Source: Candidatus Solincola jinzensis | GTDB taxonomy: Bacteria; Actinomycetota; Geothermincolia; Geothermincolales; RBG-13-55-18 | Assembly: GCA_015711875.1 (NCBI GenBank) | Contig: JACVJG010000178.1 | Span: forward strand, 1-6,531 | DNA length: 6,531 nucleotides | Direction of reading: 5' to 3' | Shown here: piece after piece, positions 1 to 5,581 of the stretch | How positions within the stretch are numbered: position 1 is the first letter of the stretch | How the letters are laid out: each line of letters begins with the position of its first letter | Position numbers and translations under genes: made by a program | The notes under the pieces: model-generated | The model's database searches: none | Told to the model about the DNA's origin: nothing | The model's input: only the letters and a program-made list of their open reading frames with translations

Positions 1-360
1 GCGGCAGGCCTGCTGCGACGCCTTGGCTCCTGCCCTGGCTACGGAACGGACCATTATCTCAGCCAGCAAGCGGTAATTGCGCGGGGGCATGCTCAACTCC
101 CATTCCTTGTCGCTGGCACGGTAAAGGTGCGCGGGGCGCCCGCCGCGCTTTTCTCTGCTCCGCACAACCCGAAGCAGCCCACCTCTCACCAGTTTTTCCA
201 GGTGCGCGCGGGCAGCGTTGTCGTGAAGGCCGAGTAGACTCGCCACCTCTCTGACCGAGAGGGCTTGTTCGGAGCGCAGGACCAGATCCAGGATCTCGCG
301 GCGCGTAGGGTCGGCGAGGGCCGCGGTCACCTCGGCGATCTGTTGGTCGTAATCCGTCAT
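1..360 (-). CDS. ArsR-like winged-helix transcriptional regulator (COG2345 type), partial at left edge
   Basis: Predicted cytoplasmic DNA-binding repressor or activator. I translated it from the complement: 120 codons run from the ATG at 360-358 to the window edge with no stop, so the C-terminus is missing. The N-terminal helix carries the ArsR-like motif ALADPTRREIL (residues 14-24). A helix-turn-helix follows at about residues 36-65 (SVREVASLLGLHDNAARAHL), and then a wing ending GGRPAHLYRA (73-82). The paired signatures 'NxARxHLxxLVxxGLL' and 'GRPAxLYR' are typical of the COG2345 group, usually about 200 residues long, which includes SufR-like Fe-S regulators. The C-terminal cysteines that would define a SufR are outside the window. 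No metal-binding cysteines are seen in the visible part. A GGAGG Shine-Dalgarno lies six bases before the ATG (complement of 367-371). The gene is divergent from the zinc-ribbon gene and probably controls it and itself. The family is fairly sure; the ligand is unknown. Confidence 0.85.
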   Translation of the reverse strand, partial: MTDYDQQIAEVTAALADPTRREILDLVLRSEQALSVREVASLLGLHDNAARAHLEKLVRGGLLRVVRSREKRGGRPAHLYRASDKEWELSMPPRNYRLLAEIMVRSVARAGAKASQQACR

Positions 361-380
361 GGCTTTCCTCCGGAAACGGC

Positions 381-409
381 TTGACGGTTTAATTATATAA
401 TATTATATT
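381..409 (+). promoter_or_regulatory. Predicted sigma-70-type promoter of the zinc-ribbon gene
   Basis: TTGACG (381-386) and TATATT (404-409) are separated by 17 bp. Both hexamers are close to consensus. The start of transcription would fall near 416, leaving a leader of about 36 nt that carries AAGGAGGT (439-446) five bases before the ATG at 452. The elements interleave with the oppositely directed promoter of the regulator, so the two promoters probably compete for polymerase. Confidence 0.65.
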
Positions 410-420
410 TTTATAGTAAA
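392..420 (-). promoter_or_regulatory. Predicted sigma-70-type promoter of the winged-helix regulator
   Basis: On the minus strand, TTTACT (complement of 415-420) and a perfect TATAAT (complement of 392-397) are separated by 17 bp. Transcription would start near 385, giving a leader of about 25 nt that contains the GGAGG ribosome site. The surrounding DNA is extremely AT-rich, so chance matches are easier here, but the spacing and placement fit well. Confidence 0.6.
395..408. promoter_or_regulatory. 14-bp perfect palindrome, candidate operator
   Basis: ATATAATATTATAT is a perfect inverted repeat. It covers most of the -10 region of both divergent promoters. ArsR-like dimers bind short AT-rich palindromes overlapping promoters, so this is a plausible autoregulatory site for the regulator encoded at the left edge. 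The AT-rich setting makes palindromes cheap, so this is only suggestive. Confidence 0.4.
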
Positions 421-451
421 TAATATATAAATTGTATTAAGGAGGTTTTCG

Positions 452-748
452 ATGGTAAGGGTGAAGTCGCGGTGCTGGAGATGTGGAGAGGTCTCGCTGT
501 CTATGGAGGACATCCTCCTGGTGGAACACGGGGACGGGGAGGGCACTTTCTATTCCTTCATCTGCGGCACCTGCGGCGAGGCGCAGGCATACCCGGCGGA
601 CGGGCGCTTCGTGGACTTCATGCGCATGAACGGCATCCCACCCGTAACCCTCAATCCACCCATTGAGCGCAAGGAGGCCAAGGACGATCCGCCCCTGTCC
701 TGGGACGATCTGCTTGACCTTCACCTTCTCCTTGAGGAGGGGCATTAA
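452..748 (+). CDS. Small zinc-ribbon protein, actinobacterial hypothetical family
   Basis: A 98-residue, probably cytoplasmic protein of unknown function. The N-terminal half has two knuckles, CWRC (residues 8-11) and CGTC (38-41), which would form a four-cysteine zinc ribbon. The second half has a basic and hydrophobic stretch (RFVDFMRMNGIPPVTL) and a C-terminal acidic helix (LSWDDLLDLHLLLEEG, about 82-97). From memory, this plan (CxxCG, about 27 residues, CxxCGE, then a PPLTxDDLLDFHxLL-like tail) recurs in uncharacterised actinobacterial proteins. It has no signal peptide or membrane segment. The start is secured by AAGGAGGT five bases upstream and by the promoter at 381-409. It is divergent from a winged-helix regulator, its likely controller. 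It could act as a small transcription-associated or adaptor protein, but nothing in the sequence proves this. Confidence 0.85.
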   Translation: MVRVKSRCWRCGEVSLSMEDILLVEHGDGEGTFYSFICGTCGEAQAYPADGRFVDFMRMNGIPPVTLNPPIERKEAKDDPPLSWDDLLDLHLLLEEGH

Positions 749-899
749 GCGGCCTTGAGCTCGCGTGCCCAGGGGAGAGGTTGACCCTTGCCCATAAGGG
801 CGGGGTGATGAGCGCATCGAGCATGGAGGGAAACGGGCTTTAACGGCCTGTCGCGGCGGCTGAGGGTGATCCATATCAGGCGCGTCGCAAAAAGGGTTT

Positions 900-931
900 G
901 AATATATTCTGTTCACGCCGGCCTCGAGGCC
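900..931. promoter_or_regulatory. Two perfect palindromes spaced 21 bp centre to centre, candidate operators
   Basis: GAATATATTC (900-909) and GGCCTCGAGGCC (920-931) are each perfect inverted repeats. Their centres lie 21 bp apart, two helical turns, immediately upstream of the redox-disulfide gene. The second sits inside the candidate promoter spacer. The rest of 749-973 shows only a weak hairpin, CCCTT/AAGGG (785-789 with 796-800), with no T-run, so no terminator is called after the zinc-ribbon gene. Confidence 0.3.
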
Positions 932-938
932 TTACACT
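912..938 (+). promoter_or_regulatory. Weak candidate promoter of the DUF1858 gene
   Basis: TTCACG (912-917) and TACACT (933-938) are separated by 15 bp, shorter than ideal. The start would fall near 945, giving a leader of about 30 nt. The spacer contains a perfect 12-bp palindrome. This is the best promoter-like pair between 749 and 973, but it is weak on its own. Confidence 0.3.
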
Positions 939-960
939 ATGTGCATGGGATCGAACATCG

Positions 961-969
961 AGGAGGTGA
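961..969 (+). promoter_or_regulatory. Ribosome binding site that decides the DUF1858 start
   Basis: AGGAGGTGA is a near-perfect match to the 16S rRNA 3' tail and ends four bases before the ATG at 974. An in-frame ATG at 941 would add eleven residues, but it lies upstream of this site and has no Shine-Dalgarno of its own. Confidence 0.85.
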
Positions 970-973
970 GAAG

Positions 974-1183
974 ATGGCTATAACCAAGGACATGACCATA
1001 CAGGAAGTGGTGGAGAAGAACCCGGAGACCATAAGGGTTTTCCTGGAGCACGGACTTCACTGCATCGGCTGCTCGGTGGCGCGTTTCGAGAACATCGAGC
1101 AGGGGGCCCTGGCCCACGGCATAGACGTCGAAGCGCTGATCAGGGACCTTAACTCAACCGTGGGCAGGAAAGAGGAAGGCTAG
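974..1183 (+). CDS. DUF1858 protein: hybrid-cluster-protein-associated redox disulfide domain
   Basis: A 69-residue cytoplasmic protein that consists of one DUF1858/TIGR03980 domain. The hallmarks are MTIQEVVEKNPET (residues 7-19), then VFLEHGLHCIGCSVAR (22-37) with the CxxC pair Cys30 and Cys33, then a helical tail (IEQGALAHGIDVEALI). The family is named for its co-occurrence with hybrid cluster (prismane) protein. The vicinal cysteines are thought to act in redox or Fe-S-related chemistry, although the exact reaction is not established. Length matches stand-alone family members. I chose the ATG at 974 over 941 because of the strong Shine-Dalgarno at 961-969. No hybrid cluster protein or partner gene lies in the window, so its role here is open. 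It implies low-oxygen or redox-active metabolism. Confidence 0.9.
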   Translation: MAITKDMTIQEVVEKNPETIRVFLEHGLHCIGCSVARFENIEQGALAHGIDVEALIRDLNSTVGRKEEG

Positions 1184-1432
1184 AGGACCCGGGGCCTTAT
1201 CAAGAGAGAGATACCTGGCAGCGCTTTCCCGCCACAGATCGTAGAGAGCCGTGTGGGCTTGTACGCCTTACGAGTGACCGGTTGAGACCGAGGCGGTGGG
1301 GAATAGTTGAAGACATTCTTGCGCCATTCGCGTGCGGGATCACGTCAACACCGTTTTTGAAAGCTTTCGCGAACAGGGATGCGCGGGGTTCGCCTGGCTT
1401 CAGTGAGCAGCTGATGGCACGGCCAGCGATAA

Positions 1433-1696
1433 CGCGGGCGAAGGCGTGTCGCATCTCAAACCAGTCAGCTCTTTGCTCCTTCCACGGTCAATGACCTTTG
1501 CCTTTTCTTTCCCTGGGAGAAGGCAGGAGCGGCCCATGAAATTCACGGCGATTTTCCTTTTGACCGCCTGCAAGAGTCTCAACCCACAGCCCTGAAAGAC
1601 GACCTAGAAGAAGCCTTGCTTATCATGGGACTTTTTGCCTCCACTATCCTCGCAACCCGCAAAACCCTCAAGACCCTCATGGCCGCGAAGCGGTAG
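1433..1696 (+). pseudogene. Possible gene remnant, unidentified
   Basis: After an in-frame stop at 1430-1432, a plus-strand frame stays open to the TAG at 1694-1696. It contains protein-like stretches such as LCLFFPWEKAGAAHEIHGDF, DDLEEALLIMGLFASTILAT and RKTLKTLMAAKR. There is no ATG with a ribosome site, and third-position GC is only moderate compared with the neighbouring genes. I do not recognise the family. It might be the tail of a decayed, possibly transferred gene, or a chance frame. Confidence 0.2.
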
Positions 1697-1994
1697 CCGC
1701 TGATCGCTTTTCGGGCAAGGCGATCGGCGAGATCCTCGCGGCCACCCATGTCGCTGAGAGGCGTCTCGGCGATCGGTATCCACATCTTGCCGGCAGCATG
1801 GGGGAGTGGGGAACGGGGTCCTGTGGATGGGGCAGTCCCCGCCATGGACGAGACTCATACCGCCAGGAGCCCGCAATGACCCTTGATGGTGATAGAAATA
1901 GTGCGCTCCCATATCGATAAATCGCATGAGCAATTCAACTGCCGGGACAGCACGGAGGATGGTTAACAGGCTGATCGGGACAGCGGTAGAAAGA

Positions 1995-2000
1995 GGGAGG
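1995..2000 (+). promoter_or_regulatory. Ribosome binding site that favours a GTG start for the signal peptidase
   Basis: GGGAGG ends six bases before the GTG at 2007, an ideal distance. The upstream in-frame ATG at 1926 has no Shine-Dalgarno. The ATG at 1959 abuts a GGAGG with no spacing, which would not work well. Confidence 0.7.
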
Positions 2001-2006
2001 AAAGGC

Positions 2007-2594
2007 GTGAGCGGCGGAAAGGAAGCCAGTGGGAAAAGAAAAAGAAAGCTCGGCAAGGCTTTATCCTGGCTACTGGGCACTACGGTGATGGGCATGCTGG
2101 TCTTCGCCATGGCCAGTAACTTCATCATCATCGTGCAGGCCACCATCTCGCCTTTGAGCGTCGTCAAGGGAAACTCCATGTTCCCTTATATAAAGGACGG
2201 GGATGCCGTGTTGCTTACGGGGCTGGCTCCGGAAGATGTGAGGGTCGGAGACGTGGTGGTCTTTCCCGACCCCGAGGAGCCCGAGCAAAGCGTGGTTCAC
2301 CGCGTGATAGAGATAGATGAGCAAAGCGACTCGCCAAGGGCGGTCACCAAGGGGGATGCCAATCCTTCCGTGGACCCCTTCACGGTCCCCCTCAGTCGCG
2401 TCATCGGCGAGGTGAAGATGGTCATCCCGCGTGGCGGCGTTTTCATCGACTACCTCCGCAGCCCCAGCGGATACGTCAACTGCGTGATCCTGCCCCTGCT
2501 CGTATTGGCCCTGTATCTCTTGGCGCGCTGGTATATCGAAAAACCCGCGCCGCGCAAAGGAGTGTTTGCCCACGAGCTCATCCCGCAGGAATAG
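2007..2594 (+). CDS. Signal peptidase I, archaeal/ER/SipW type (S26B)
   Basis: A membrane serine protease that removes signal peptides from exported proteins on the outer face of the cytoplasmic membrane. With the GTG start it has 195 residues: a basic N-terminus (KRKRK, 10-14), a first membrane segment (about 21-44), the catalytic domain, and a second membrane segment near the C-terminus (about 157-176). The box around the nucleophile reads VKGNSMFPYIKDGD, with Ser57. A second box reads SVVHRVIEI, with His98 where bacterial P-type enzymes carry Lys. TKGDANPSVDP follows, with Asp117 and Asp123. The Ser-His pairing with no catalytic Lys defines the SipW/archaeal group (TIGR02228-like). SipW in Bacillus serves a few special substrates, and no exported partner is evident here. 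The GTG at 2007 has a good ribosome site. The longer reading from the ATG at 1926 adds 27 residues and has none. Confidence 0.9.
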   Translation: MSGGKEASGKRKRKLGKALSWLLGTTVMGMLVFAMASNFIIIVQATISPLSVVKGNSMFPYIKDGDAVLLTGLAPEDVRVGDVVVFPDPEEPEQSVVHRVIEIDEQSDSPRAVTKGDANPSVDPFTVPLSRVIGEVKMVIPRGGVFIDYLRSPSGYVNCVILPLLVLALYLLARWYIEKPAPRKGVFAHELIPQE

Positions 2595-3000
2595 TGGACT
2601 CATATCAATAGCCCTCAAGCGGCTGGTCGGGCGATTCCTCACCTCGTCTTCGCATCTTTGAGACCTCTGAGCCCCCGCGGCGTTACCTGGCAAGGGTTAC
2701 CGCATCGCGGCGCGATGAGGCCTTATGGCACGGGACATATCGACACAGACGCCGGATAAACGCCGCTCCACCACCTGTAAACGCCGACCCTGGGAAGCAC
2801 AGTAAAAGGGTACTGGTGGGGGTGCCTGAGCAGCGGCACTGCGCGTGGCGCCATGGAAAGTCAGTGGTCTGGACTTCCCGGGATAGACGTTCTTGGCGGG
2901 CAGCGATGGGGTGACCGCCGAGCGCCAGACAGCAATCCCGGTCAGCGCTCCTCAAAGCCGGGGGCATGGTTGCCGAACATTACAACAGAGGTGATCGGCG
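2595..3000. other. Intergenic stretch, no gene seen; weak repeats and foldable segment
   Basis: No reading frame here has a ribosome site or a recognisable product. ACGCCG occurs at 2749, 2760 and 2781, the last two within the 9-bp repeat TAAACGCCG, with spacings of 11 and 21 bp. A two-helix fold is possible: CCACCA (2768-2773) with TGGTGG (2814-2819), and ACCCT (2787-2791) with AGGGT (2807-2811). These could be upstream control elements of the downstream gene pair or chance. I see no convincing -35/-10 promoter and no terminator with a T-run. Confidence 0.5.
2988..2995 (+). promoter_or_regulatory. Ribosome binding site supporting a TTG start
   Basis: GAGGTGAT is an eight-base match to the 16S rRNA anti-Shine-Dalgarno and ends five bases before the TTG at 3001. 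The next in-frame candidate, GTG at 3031, has no such site, and the frame has no ATG before the catalytic HRG motif. Confidence 0.75.
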
Positions 3001-3765
3001 TTGATCATAGAGGTCAGAGACGACGGGCGCGTGGAGAAAAGGGAGTTCCTCCTGGTGAGCCATCGAGGCGGAAAGGGCTTCGGCCCCGAAAACACCCTGG
3101 AGGCGCTGGAGTCCGCCCTGGAACACGGCGTGGAGATGCTGGAAACAGACGTGCGCATGTCCAAGGACGGAACCCCCTTCATACATCACGGCCCTTTCCT
3201 GGGGCTCAACCTCCTGGCGCGCATGTCCATGCGGGAGATACGGGAGAGAGCGCCCTGGATACCGACCCTCCGTGAGTATCTGGAAACGGCGGGAGGAAGA
3301 TGCCGCTTGAACCTGGAGATCAAGAGATGTGACCCCAAGATCCTGGCTCGGGTGTTGGCGGAAGCCCCTGCTTTTCCTTCCCCGCTTATAAGCTCCTTCG
3401 ACGCGCATTTTCTGCGCTCCTTCCGGGACACCGGCACCGGCGCGGAGCTGGGCCTGCTCAGCCAGTTCGAGATCGACCATTCGCGCATGTTGAGCATCGC
3501 CAGGGAATGCGGCGCCACGGTGCTGCTGCCCGTGAGCATGTCGGTAAACGAGGGGCTGGTAATGGCCGCCCATGCCGCGGGACTGCGCGTGGTGCCATGG
3601 ACGGTCAACAGCCTGGACACTCTGGGCGATATGGTCTTCGCGGGGAGCGACGGGGTGATCACCGACTGTTACGCGACATTCCACCATCATCTCTCCTCCG
3701 GCCCCCTGACGATAAACGGCCACCGGGAACCGGCGGGCGACGGCCGTTTGCACGGCGAGGAGTGA
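3001..3765 (+). CDS. Glycerophosphodiester phosphodiesterase (GDPD family)
   Basis: Hydrolyses glycerophosphodiesters to an alcohol and glycerol 3-phosphate, salvaging phospholipid headgroups. It has 254 residues, the usual size of the bacterial GDPD TIM barrel, with no signal peptide, so it is probably cytoplasmic. Visible motifs are His21-Arg-Gly, PENT (29-32), the metal pair Glu48-x-Asp50, the second catalytic His62, LNLEIK with metal-binding Glu106 (103-108), ISSFD (130-134), VVPWTVN and GVITD near the end. The family 'HD' motif reads His62-His63, so its Asp is replaced. The three metal ligands and both catalytic histidines remain. Translation starts at TTG, backed by GAGGTGAT. The stop is six bases before the start of the membrane sensor gene, so the two are probably co-transcribed and the sensor may report on lipid or envelope state. 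Substrate is not predictable. Confidence 0.92.
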   Translation: MIIEVRDDGRVEKREFLLVSHRGGKGFGPENTLEALESALEHGVEMLETDVRMSKDGTPFIHHGPFLGLNLLARMSMREIRERAPWIPTLREYLETAGGRCRLNLEIKRCDPKILARVLAEAPAFPSPLISSFDAHFLRSFRDTGTGAELGLLSQFEIDHSRMLSIARECGATVLLPVSMSVNEGLVMAAHAAGLRVVPWTVNSLDTLGDMVFAGSDGVITDCYATFHHHLSSGPLTINGHREPAGDGRLHGEE

Positions 3766-3771
3766 CGCGGC

Positions 3772-4875
3772 ATGGGCACGAAAGGACGCCAGCAGGCCAA
3801 AAGGCCCGTAAGCGTGCTCTCGGTCATCCTCCTTTTCATCATGGCCTTGATCATCATCTTCCTGGTGCTGATGCAAAACGTGGAAAGCCTCAAGGATTAT
3901 TTCGGCAGCACCACCTTCAAGGTCATTTTCGATGGGGCGCTGGTGTTGTGCCTGGCGCTTTTCGCCGCCTATATCTTTTCGCGCAGCGTGGAATATCATC
4001 GCAACCTTGAGGAGATGGTGAAAAAGCTTGAGCGCGGAAACGCCCTGCTTAAAGCCTTGAACGACATCCAGGCCCGGGCCACTGCCAGCCTGGACGCGGA
4101 GGGGCTGCTGGAGGAGGCGCTGGACACGGTCATGCCCTTGCTATCGTCCCTGGGCACCATATACCTCCTGGACGATGAAAACTCCCTGCTCGTCCCCCGC
4201 GTCAGCCATGGAAGCGACGCGAGACTCGAGGATATGCCCTCTTTCGCGATAGGGGAGGGGATAGTAGGAAAAGTAGCGGCGTCTGGCGCGCCCCTGGAAG
4301 ACCGAGGCGGGGGAGAAGGTGCCCGCGGTCTCTTTCGCTACGCCGTACCCATAAGGGCCGCGAGCAAATTCATGGGGGTCATGCTGGCCGGGACCACCGC
4401 AGGCCCCTATGACGAGGAGGCCAAGACCTTCTTGAACGCCGTATCTGACGTGCTGGGGAACGCGCTCACCAATGCCAAACTCTATGACCTCACACGACGC
4501 GCGCTGGAAACCACCCGCAGATCCCAGGGATATCTGGAGGGATTCGTCAGCGAGGCCCCCATGGGGATCGTGCTCGTAGACGAAAAGGGAGCGGTCATGG
4601 TCGCCAACCGGGAGGCGCTGGTCATGCTCGGCGTCAGACAAGGGGAACTGCAGGGCCGGACGGTTTCCGAGCTACAGATGCTGGCCGAGGGAGGGTTAAA
4701 AGAGCTTTCGCGCGCCTTGAACGCCTGCATCTCCGCCGGTCAATGCGGCAGAATAGCTCTGCCGGACCCGGGAGCTGGCTCCCACGCGACCGTGATCGCG
4801 GACGTCTTTCCGTTGCGCCACGGAAAAAAGGAGGCCACGGGAGCCGCCGCGACCCTAAGACGGGCCGGTAAGTAG
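3772..4875 (+). CDS. Membrane-anchored GAF-PAS sensor protein without output domain
   Basis: A 367-residue predicted signalling protein. The order is a basic N-terminus, two membrane helices (about 13-34 and 50-69) joined by a short loop, and a charged, probably coiled-coil linker (74-100). A GAF domain follows (about 105-240; hallmarks GEGIVGKVAASGAP and YAVPIRAASKFMGVML), then a helix (LTRRALETTRRSQ) and a PAS domain (about 255-365; APMGIVLVDEKGAVMVANRE). Such input modules normally precede a histidine kinase, GGDEF/EAL or phosphatase domain. Here the frame stops at TAG right after the PAS segment. Either this is a stand-alone sensor working with a partner protein, or a kinase has been lost; no kinase-like sequence is seen downstream. 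The start has AGGAG at 3758-3762 overlapping the end of the phosphodiesterase gene, supporting translational linkage. Ligands are unknown. Confidence 0.85.
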   Translation: MGTKGRQQAKRPVSVLSVILLFIMALIIIFLVLMQNVESLKDYFGSTTFKVIFDGALVLCLALFAAYIFSRSVEYHRNLEEMVKKLERGNALLKALNDIQARATASLDAEGLLEEALDTVMPLLSSLGTIYLLDDENSLLVPRVSHGSDARLEDMPSFAIGEGIVGKVAASGAPLEDRGGGEGARGLFRYAVPIRAASKFMGVMLAGTTAGPYDEEAKTFLNAVSDVLGNALTNAKLYDLTRRALETTRRSQGYLEGFVSEAPMGIVLVDEKGAVMVANREALVMLGVRQGELQGRTVSELQMLAEGGLKELSRALNACISAGQCGRIALPDPGAGSHATVIADVFPLRHGKKEATGAAATLRRAGK

Positions 4876-4890
4876 AGTAAACTCGCATGC

Positions 4891-5283
4891 TCATCCCCGG
4901 ATAAACAGCTCGAAAGATATCCTATAAGCTTCAGAACTCCATATTGCAAGGGCAGAGCAGGAGAGGAGAAGCGGAGGGTCGGGAGCGAACATCCGCGGCG
5001 GAACCCAGGCGCAAAAGGGGGCGGCGTTTGCGCGTCGGGGACGCCGGGTGAGGCCATGCATGAAGCGCACTTGGGCGGACCTGCATGGGGGGCAACGGGG
5101 AGGGAGGGGGATGGGGGCATACAGGATGCCGCGGACGTCCTCGAGTTCCTTGGCGCCCGTGACGGTCTTTACAGTCCATAGAGGGTGGAGAGCGGGGCCT
5201 TTGGCATTAAACCGGTATCCATAAAAGGTGGAAGCAGCCGACCTTGGGAGCCAGCTGCTTTCCGGGTGGGGCGTTGGACTTTT
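4891..5283 (-). pseudogene. Possible decayed minus-strand gene, unidentified
   Basis: On the minus strand, a frame is open from just after tandem stops (complement of 5284-5289) to a TGA at 4891-4893. Its early part reads FYGYRFNAKGPALHPLW and then KTVTGAKELEDVRGILYAP (about 5108-5223), with third positions almost all G or C, like real genes here. It lacks an ATG or GTG with a ribosome site before that block. Upstream of the tandem stops the same frame reads GPEIASFLIPKTDTKTAFLA, itself bounded by a stop. The later part becomes Pro/Arg/Cys-rich. This could be a gene broken by stops or a chance antisense frame. I do not recognise it. Confidence 0.2.
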
Positions 5284-5531
5284 TTATCAGTCCTGTTCAT
5301 ATTCTCGTGCAAGAAAAGCCGTTTTTGTATCGGTCTTTGGTATTAGAAAAGAGGCTATTTCGGGCCCTCAGGGGACTTTTTGGTAGTATTGCTTAAGTGA
5401 TCGTCTTGCCAAGCCGGGCTTCGAATGGTAGCGGCCCCATGCCTACTTAGGTTAAAATATGCCTGAGCCCCAACGTCGCTGCGGGAAAACCGGGGTAGAG
5501 GCAGCCACCATCGCACCATAGATCAAGGCAA

Positions 5532-5581
5532 TTCGGAGCACGCATGAACCGTTGTAGGCCTTATTTTTCCTGTGCTCCGAA
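5532..5581. repeat. Perfect 10-bp inverted repeat in the acyl-CoA synthetase leader
   Basis: TTCGGAGCAC (5532-5541) is exactly complementary to GTGCTCCGAA (5572-5581), separated by 30 bases that include a TTATTTTT run. As RNA it would form a 10-bp stem, extendable by one G-U pair. It ends 77 bases before the start codon. It may be a leader structure or a regulator-binding site. It is not a standard terminator, because no T-run follows the stem. Confidence 0.5.

Larger units (their letters stand above)
1184..2006. other. Long stretch without a confident gene
   Basis: About 820 bp separate the DUF1858 gene from the signal peptidase. Open frames on both strands are short, lack ribosome sites, and give unfamiliar, low-complexity or Arg/Ser/Pro-rich translations. 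The most protein-like part is a plus-strand frame ending at 1696. A second plus-strand frame through 1696-1920 also reads plausibly (KAIGEILAATHVAERRLGD), so a frameshifted, decayed gene is possible. No clear terminator, tRNA or terminal inverted repeats were seen. Confidence 0.6.

Noticed and set aside
785..800. CCCTT/AAGGG hairpin after the zinc-ribbon gene as a terminator
   Set aside because: The stem is only five pairs and no T-run follows.
941..973. Upstream ATG at 941 as the start of the DUF1858 protein
   Set aside because: It has no Shine-Dalgarno, its extra residues are encoded across the ribosome site itself, and the domain begins just after the ATG at 974.
1604..2179. A 191-residue minus-strand open frame overlapping the start of the signal peptidase gene
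   Set aside because: It runs antisense through the confident signal peptidase, has no ribosome site, and gives an unfamiliar Arg/Pro/Cys-rich translation.
2980..3999. A 339-residue minus-strand open frame
   Set aside because: It lies antisense to the phosphodiesterase and sensor genes, whose motifs are unmistakable. Its His/Gln-rich translation is typical of the complement of GC-rich coding DNA.
5230..5263. GGAAGCAGCC resembling the conserved element of the signal recognition particle RNA
   Set aside because: The required GGAA tetraloop and the matching 5' strand of the stem are missing, so only a ten-base coincidence remains.
5230..5285. Stem followed by a six-T run, resembling an intrinsic terminator
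   Set aside because: The T-run starts 17 bases after the stem ends and the site lies about 350 bp beyond the nearest plus-strand gene.
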